Below, in pieces: positions 34,146-38,403 of a stretch of DNA of 38,403 nt. The DNA is from Candidatus Oleimmundimicrobium americanum (lineage in GTDB: Bacteria; Actinomycetota; Aquicultoria; UBA3085; Oleimmundimicrobiaceae): the NCBI GenBank assembly GCA_002366545.1, contig DFBH01000056.1, positions 622 to 39,024 of the forward strand, read 5' to 3'. The notes beneath the pieces were generated by a model that had not been told where the DNA came from, ran no database searches, and worked only from the letters and a program-made list of their open reading frames with translations. The translations under genes were made by a program, and so were the position numbers. Every line of letters starts with the position of its first letter. Positions within the stretch are counted from its first letter, which is position 1.

Positions 34146-34199
34146 TGGCGACTGACAGCTGGCAACTATTGGTTGTTTTTTATCCTTTACCCTCTATTG
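34146..34199. repeat. Heptad arrays reaching into the pth 3' end
   Basis: TGGCGAC (34146), TGACAGC (34153) and TGGCAAC (34160) form one array, and TTTATCC (34179), TTTACCC (34186) and TCTATTG (34193) a second. The second covers the pth stop codon at 34187-34189 and its last codons. The ACCC/TTT units resemble those just beyond mazG at 28675-28695. Confidence 0.6.
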
Positions 34200-34750
34200 A
34201 ACTCGTTCATCACAACTTCGTAACCATCTTTTACAATTGCAAGAGCTGCATCCGAGGCATTTTTTACAGCAAACTCCGCTTCTTCTCTTTGGCCCTTGGT
34301 AAAAGGCTTGAGAACATAAACAGCGGGATCTTGCCGACCGGGCGGACGACCAATCCCAACCCTTATCCTGCCAAAATCACCGGTTCCCAAAATATTTATT
34401 ATCGACCTCAACCCATTGTGACCGCCGCTGCCACCCGATTTTTTAACCCTGACTTCCCCAAAAGGTAGGTCAAGATCGTCGTGAATGATTAAAAGTGAAG
34501 CAGGATCAATATTTAAACCTTTTAAGAGAGCAAACACGCTCTCTCCGCTTAAATTGACAAATGTCTGGGGTTTAGCCAGAAAAACATCTTTATTATTTAT
34601 TTTTCCTTTGCCCCACAGAGATTTATATCCTTTTCTGCAAACAGAAACACCCAGAGTATTAGCCAGCATCTCTACAACCTTAAACCCAACGTTATGTCGA
34701 GTCTTTTCATATTCGATTCCCGGATTGCCCAACCCAACTATTAACATCAT
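34187..34750 (-). CDS. pth: Peptidyl-tRNA hydrolase
   Basis: Releases peptides from peptidyl-tRNA dropped by the ribosome. Conserved parts are GLGNPGIEYEKTRHNVGF with the catalytic His, KPQTFVNLSGESV, and HDDLDLPFGEVRVKKSGGSGGHNGL. The length of 187 aa is normal. GGAGG lies just upstream of a double ATG (34748-34750 and the next codon). The 3' end runs into a short-period repeat. It lies between the plus-strand orphan and mfd, in the classic bL25-pth-mfd order. Confidence 0.96.
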   Translation of the reverse strand: MMLIVGLGNPGIEYEKTRHNVGFKVVEMLANTLGVSVCRKGYKSLWGKGKINNKDVFLAKPQTFVNLSGESVFALLKGLNIDPASLLIIHDDLDLPFGEVRVKKSGGSGGHNGLRSIINILGTGDFGRIRVGIGRPPGRQDPAVYVLKPFTKGQREEAEFAVKNASDAALAIVKDGYEVVMNEFNRG

Positions 34751-34801
34751 TCCTCCAAATTCATAGATTAAAAAAGGTATTAGTCTGAAGATGTAAAATA
34801 A

Positions 34802-34811
34802 ATTATATAAT
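34802..34811. promoter_or_regulatory. Palindromic overlapping -10 boxes for pth and the orphan gene
   Basis: ATTATATAAT reads as TATAAT on both strands (plus 34806-34811, minus 34802-34807). It sits in the 86-bp divergent spacer, 52 bp from the pth start and 26 bp from the orphan start. No good -35 is seen on either side. Confidence 0.4.
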
Positions 34812-34836
34812 AACCATCCAATCTAAAGGCAAATAT

Positions 34837-35247
34837 ATGAAAAAAATCCTGAAAAAAACCTCGCTTTTCCTCCTAATTATATTTATTGCATTATTCTTCA
34901 CTTATTTTGGAAACAACATCGGTATATGGCGAATAAACATCTCAAGCAGCCTGGTTGAAAAAGAATACGGAGGCAAAATGGAAAAATGGAGACAAGCAAA
35001 CCTCCCAGGAGTCGAAAGCTACAAAATTAAAATCGTCGCGTTTAAATTAAACGAAGTGAAGAACCCTATAGATTTTCTTAATACCAAGGTTATTGTCGAC
35101 TATTATAATATTGAAGTGTGGAATATAACAAAAGACAAGCTCCGAGACGATGAAGTGCTCGCCAAAGAGTTTGTCTTTTTCGTCAATCCAATTCTTAACA
35201 AAATCAAACTGGCACCGGAAACAGAAAAAACACTTAAAAATTATTAG
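34837..35247 (+). CDS. Small secreted or membrane-anchored protein, unrecognised
   Basis: I do not recognise this 136-aa protein. Residues 5-25 are strongly hydrophobic after a KKILKK start, a signal peptide or single anchor without a clear cleavage site. The rest (26-136) is soluble, lysine-rich and mixed alpha/beta, with KIKIVAFKLNEVKNP, VIVDYYNIEVWNIT and a C-terminal FVFFVNPILNKIKLAPETE. There are no cysteines. AAAGG lies 5 bp before the ATG and a TATAAT box is upstream, so it looks real. It is the only plus-strand gene within the minus-strand housekeeping run, and its stop is separated from the convergent bL25 stop by a single base. Confidence 0.7.
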   Translation: MKKILKKTSLFLLIIFIALFFTYFGNNIGIWRINISSSLVEKEYGGKMEKWRQANLPGVESYKIKIVAFKLNEVKNPIDFLNTKVIVDYYNIEVWNITKDKLRDDEVLAKEFVFFVNPILNKIKLAPETEKTLKNY

Positions 35248-35248
35248 C

Positions 35249-35893
35249 CTACTGCTCCGATTCCTTTTCTTCCTCTTTACCAATAACTTCAGGTTCAGCA
35301 ACTTCTTCCAAAACTTCTTCCACTTTTTCTTCCACCTTCGTCGGCGGTACAACAGAAACTATTACCTCTTTAGATGGGTCTAGAACTTCAACCCCGTCCG
35401 GTAATGACAAGTCCCCCACCCTAACAATCTCATCCAACTCTAAAGAACCGATATCCACTTCGATATGAGTAGGAAGATTTTTCGGTAACGCTTTTATTTC
35501 CAATTCCCAAACTCCGTGCTGAAGAACGCCGCCCGCCTTAACCCCGGGGGACTCTCCAATAATTGTCACAGGAACAACAGTGGTTATAGCTTCACCTTTA
35601 GCTACTCTTGCAAAATCGATATGCAAAACCTCGTCGGTAATGGGATTCTTCTGTATTTCCTTAATAATTGCACTCTGCGTTTGCTTATCGCCTTCTGTTT
35701 TTAATTTAAGAATACTATTCATCCCACCGTGTTTAATTAAACGGTTAAAATCGTCCCTATCTACCGCCAGCAACTTTGTCTTTTCTTTTGAGCCATATAT
35801 AACCGCAGGAATTTCACCTTTTGCCCTTATTTTTCTTATCTTTTCCTTTCCTTTTTCTACCCTAAGTTTAGTGTTAAGTTCCAAAAAATTCAT
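35249..35893 (-). CDS. rplY: Ribosomal protein bL25, CTC/TL5 form
   Basis: Binds 5S rRNA in the large subunit. Residues about 1-92 are the L25 domain (KGKEKIRKIRAKGEIPAVIYG, HIDFARVAKGE), followed by the CTC/TL5 C-terminal beta domain (about 95-190, VPVTIIGESPGVKAGGVL, LPDGVEVLDPSKEVIVSV) and a Glu-rich acidic tail. The length of 214 aa is normal for the long form known as general stress protein CTC. AAGGAG precedes the ATG. It follows prs by 17 bp, as in Gram-positive glmU-prs-ctc operons. Confidence 0.95.
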   Translation of the reverse strand: MNFLELNTKLRVEKGKEKIRKIRAKGEIPAVIYGSKEKTKLLAVDRDDFNRLIKHGGMNSILKLKTEGDKQTQSAIIKEIQKNPITDEVLHIDFARVAKGEAITTVVPVTIIGESPGVKAGGVLQHGVWELEIKALPKNLPTHIEVDIGSLELDEIVRVGDLSLPDGVEVLDPSKEVIVSVVPPTKVEEKVEEVLEEVAEPEVIGKEEEKESEQ

Positions 35894-35910
35894 GTAAAAA
35901 CACTCCTTAT

Positions 35911-36876
35911 TTAAATAGTATTATCTCCTTGAAATATTTCACTCACTGACTTATCTTCATGAACATTTAATATAACCTGCCCAAAAAGTGAGGCTATTGA
36001 CAGCACCTTTAATTTTTCAAACCTTTTATCCTGCAATACGGGTATGGTATTTGTAACCACAACCTCTTTGATTGGAGACTTTTTTAATCTTTCTACAGCC
36101 GGACCGGAAAAAATGGGATGTGTCGCACATACATAAACTTCCCTTGCCCCATTTTCTAGTAAGGCTTCAGCACCATGGACAATGGTGCCGGCCGTATCTA
36201 TCATATCATCTATTATTAAAGCACGCTTTCCCTTAACATCACCAACCAGTTGGGTTATTTCCGCTACATTGTGTTTCGGACGACTCTTGTGCAAAACAGC
36301 GATCGAAACTCCGAGTCTATCCGCGCATCTTTTAGCAACTTTTACTCTTCCAACGTCCGGAGAAACCACGATCAAATCATCTAAACCAAGATTCTTAAAA
36401 TAATGGGCCAATATGGGAAGTGCCGTTAAATGATCCACCGGAACATTAAAAAAACCTTGAATCTGCCCAGCGTGCAAATCCATGGTAAGCACCCTGTCAA
36501 CCCCTGCCACAGTTAAAAGATCCGCAATAAGTTTAGCGGATATCGGCTCTCTTGATGCGGACTTCTTATCTTGTCTAGCATATGCGTAATAAGGAATAAT
36601 AGCGGAGATCCTGGCAGCGGAAGCGCGCTTTAAAGCATCTACCATCACCAGTAATTCCATTAAGTTATCATTTACGGGTTCGCAAAACGATTGAATTACA
36701 AAGGAATCTGAACCCCGCACGCTCTCACGATATTTCGCATAAATCTCACCATTACTGAAGGTCGATATATCAACTTTTCCGAGTTCTACCCCCACATAAT
36801 TTGTGACCTCCCTGCCCAATTCGGGATTTGCGCGGCCCGTAAAAATCATCAGTTTTCCGTTAAAACTTCTTTTCAC
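35911..36876 (-). CDS. prs: Ribose-phosphate pyrophosphokinase (PRPP synthase)
   Basis: Makes PRPP from ribose 5-phosphate and ATP for nucleotide, His and Trp synthesis. Visible motifs are IIPYYAYARQDKKSASREPI, DLHAGQIQGFFNVPVDHL, VVSPDVGRVKVAKRCADRLG and the PRPP loop LIIDDMIDTAGTI. The length of 321 aa is typical of the class I enzyme. The start is GTG (36874-36876) with AAGGGG about 10 bp upstream. It begins 14 bp after glmU. Confidence 0.97.
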   Translation of the reverse strand: MKRSFNGKLMIFTGRANPELGREVTNYVGVELGKVDISTFSNGEIYAKYRESVRGSDSFVIQSFCEPVNDNLMELLVMVDALKRASAARISAIIPYYAYARQDKKSASREPISAKLIADLLTVAGVDRVLTMDLHAGQIQGFFNVPVDHLTALPILAHYFKNLGLDDLIVVSPDVGRVKVAKRCADRLGVSIAVLHKSRPKHNVAEITQLVGDVKGKRALIIDDMIDTAGTIVHGAEALLENGAREVYVCATHPIFSGPAVERLKKSPIKEVVVTNTIPVLQDKRFEKLKVLSIASLFGQVILNVHEDKSVSEIFQGDNTI

Positions 36877-36890
36877 ACCAATCAGACCCC

Positions 36891-38273
36891 TTAATTGTCC
36901 TTACTTTCATCAGATCTCTTTAGCTTTTTTTTAACGTAATTCTCAATTGTCTCCTGTTTAGAACGTTCGATCGCCAAACTTCCAGCGGGAACATCATGAG
37001 CAATCGTCGAGCCGGCACCGGTCATTGCCCCCTTGTGAATTCTCAAAGGAGCAACCAGCATTGTATCACTTCCTATAAAGACATCGTCCTCAATAACCGT
37101 TTTGTGTTTTTTTACGCCATCATAATTACAAGTTATACTGCCAGCTCCAATATTCACATTCTCACCCACAACTGCATCACCCATATAACTTAAATGCGGA
37201 ACTTTCGCATTTGCTCCTATTTCACTCTTTTTAACCTCCACGAAAGTCCCTATTTTTACCCCTCTGCCAATCCTGGTTCCTTTTCTTAGCGAACAAAACG
37301 GGCCAAGATTGGCCTCGTCCTCAATGACGCTTTCCCTTATGATAGAATTTTGAATTTTTACATTCTTGCCCACGGTTGTATCCACCAATTTTGCCGAAGG
37401 CCCTATCTCGCAACCCTCACCAATCAATGTCTCCCCTTCTAAAAACGTAAGAGGATACACTATCGTATCCTTTCCCACGACAACATCTGGCTCTATAAAG
37501 ACAAGGCCGGGATCGATAAACGTCACTCCTCCGTCCATTAAACGGTCAGTTATTCTACCCCTCATAATTTTATCTGCCTCAGCTTGTTGTTTCCTGGAAT
37601 TTATCCCTAAAATCTCGCTCTCATCTTCGGCCAGTATGCCCACAATCTTTTTTCCCTTGCTCCTAAGAATTCCAATGACATCGGTTAAATAATATTCCCC
37701 CTGCTCATTATCATTGGTGGCCTCTCTAAGGGAACCAAATAGCTCACCACCGGCAAAGCAGTAAGTTCCGCTGTTCACCTCATCGATTTTTATCTCATCC
37801 GGCGTTGCGTCTTTCTCCTCCACAATACCGATAATCTCTTCGCCCCTGCGAATTATTCTACCGTATCCATCGGGATTTTTTAACTTCGCTGTAAGCACAG
37901 CAGCAGCTCCCGTTTCTCCGCGTAATTTAATAAGCTTTAGCAAGGTTCTGGTCCTGATAAGAGGGGAATCACCTGATAAAACAAGGATGTCCCCTTCGTG
38001 CTCATTTAGAGATTGTTCCGCCGCAAGAACAGCATGCCCGGTTCCCAATTGATTTTCTTGGACAACAACCTCTACTTTTTCACCAAGACTTTTTGTCACC
38101 ATGTCTGATTGATGTCCAACAACTACGATAGTTTTTGTGGGATTAAGTTCCCGCACTGTTTTTAAAACGTACGAGATGATTGGCTTGCCACATATTTTAT
38201 GAAGAACCTTTGGAAGTAACGATTTCATCCGCGTTCCTTCACCGGCAGCAAGAATAACCACAGCCAGGTTCAT
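36891..38273 (-). CDS. glmU: Bifunctional UDP-GlcNAc pyrophosphorylase / GlcN-1-P acetyltransferase
   Basis: Makes UDP-GlcNAc, the precursor of peptidoglycan and the substrate of the window's WecB. The N-terminal domain (about 1-230) has LAAGEGTRMKSLLPKVLHK and LSGDSPLI. The C-terminal half (about 250-445) is a left-handed beta-helix with hexapeptide repeats, SYMGDAVVGENVNIGAG and CNYDGVKKHKT carrying acetyltransferase residues. The length of 460 aa is normal. GGAGG lies 8 bp before the ATG. It is the first protein gene of the run and lies downstream of a same-strand tRNA-Gln, with an AGCTC/GAGCT hairpin in the leader. Confidence 0.97.
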   Translation of the reverse strand: MNLAVVILAAGEGTRMKSLLPKVLHKICGKPIISYVLKTVRELNPTKTIVVVGHQSDMVTKSLGEKVEVVVQENQLGTGHAVLAAEQSLNEHEGDILVLSGDSPLIRTRTLLKLIKLRGETGAAAVLTAKLKNPDGYGRIIRRGEEIIGIVEEKDATPDEIKIDEVNSGTYCFAGGELFGSLREATNDNEQGEYYLTDVIGILRSKGKKIVGILAEDESEILGINSRKQQAEADKIMRGRITDRLMDGGVTFIDPGLVFIEPDVVVGKDTIVYPLTFLEGETLIGEGCEIGPSAKLVDTTVGKNVKIQNSIIRESVIEDEANLGPFCSLRKGTRIGRGVKIGTFVEVKKSEIGANAKVPHLSYMGDAVVGENVNIGAGSITCNYDGVKKHKTVIEDDVFIGSDTMLVAPLRIHKGAMTGAGSTIAHDVPAGSLAIERSKQETIENYVKKKLKRSDESKDN

Positions 38274-38366
38274 CTCTCAAACCTCCTAAAAGCAAAATAG
38301 CTCCATCAAGAGCTTTAGCCAATATTTTAAATTAAATCAATATACAACTACTTATTCTTCCCCCTA

Positions 38367-38403
38367 TGGCTGGGGCGGGAGGATTCGAACCTCCGAATGC
38401 GGG
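38367..38403 (-). tRNA. tRNA-Gln, 3' part, cut by window edge
   Basis: On the minus strand the 37 visible bases give the 3' side of the anticodon stem, the variable loop, a T arm GGAGGTTCGAATCCTCC, an acceptor strand CGCCCCAG and encoded CCA. The match is to tRNA-Gln. The anticodon is outside the window, so the identity is likely but not proven. Confidence 0.78.

Overview
The window is a compact chromosomal segment of moderate-to-low GC. It encodes about 26 protein genes and three tRNAs, two of which are cut by the window edges, and carries almost no mobile-element content. I read it as a deep-branching, non-streptomycete member of the Actinomycetota (inference). The strongest sign is the minus-strand run enolase, (pyruvate kinase), FtsB/DivIC-type septum protein, DUF501, Ppx/GppA, because the DUF501 neighbourhood is an actinobacterial signature. 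The upstream run glmU-prs-bL25/CTC-pth-mfd-mazG is shared by Gram-positives. A lipobox foldase, an NlpC/P60 hydrolase and an A/V-type ATPase fit a Gram-positive-type, probably anaerobic cell. Many genes start with TTG or GTG behind good Shine-Dalgarno sites.

Layout. 1-49: 5' part of tRNA-fMet (minus). 333-4304 (plus): secreted NlpC/P60 hydrolase, then tldD and tldE/pmbA. 4312-13210 (minus): an envelope-polysaccharide block, read right to left as XrtG-like exosortase, XrtG-associated family 2 glycosyltransferase, bactofilin-like scaffold, PTPS-related membrane protein, UDP-GlcNAc 2-epimerase, and a TIGR04283/TIGR04282-type transferase pair. A divergent family 2 glycosyltransferase lies at 13340-14137. 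14138-14553 is gene-free but holds a candidate structured RNA of about 220 nt. 14554-23250 (minus): complete nine-gene V/A-type ATPase operon H-I-K-E-C-F-A-B-D, whose K and I subunits carry the residues used for Na+ in Enterococcus hirae. 23402-23488: tRNA-Leu(UAA) with a good promoter. 23867-38273 (minus): housekeeping run ppx, DUF501, ftsB, pyk, eno, mazG, parvulin lipoprotein, mfd, pth, bL25, prs, glmU, interrupted by one plus-strand orphan at 34837-35247. The right edge is the 3' part of a tRNA-Gln.

The most unusual non-coding signal is a family of degenerate arrays with a 7-bp, and once an 8-bp, period. They fill most larger intergenic spaces (14261-14295, 23568-23855, 28555-28695, 33926-33984, 34146-34199). 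One is joined to a palindrome that supplies the last residues of MazG, and another runs over the pth stop codon. The most interesting gene system is the XrtG cassette. It contains an inserted bactofilin-like protein, and its exosortase homologue has phenylalanine where the catalytic cysteine is expected.
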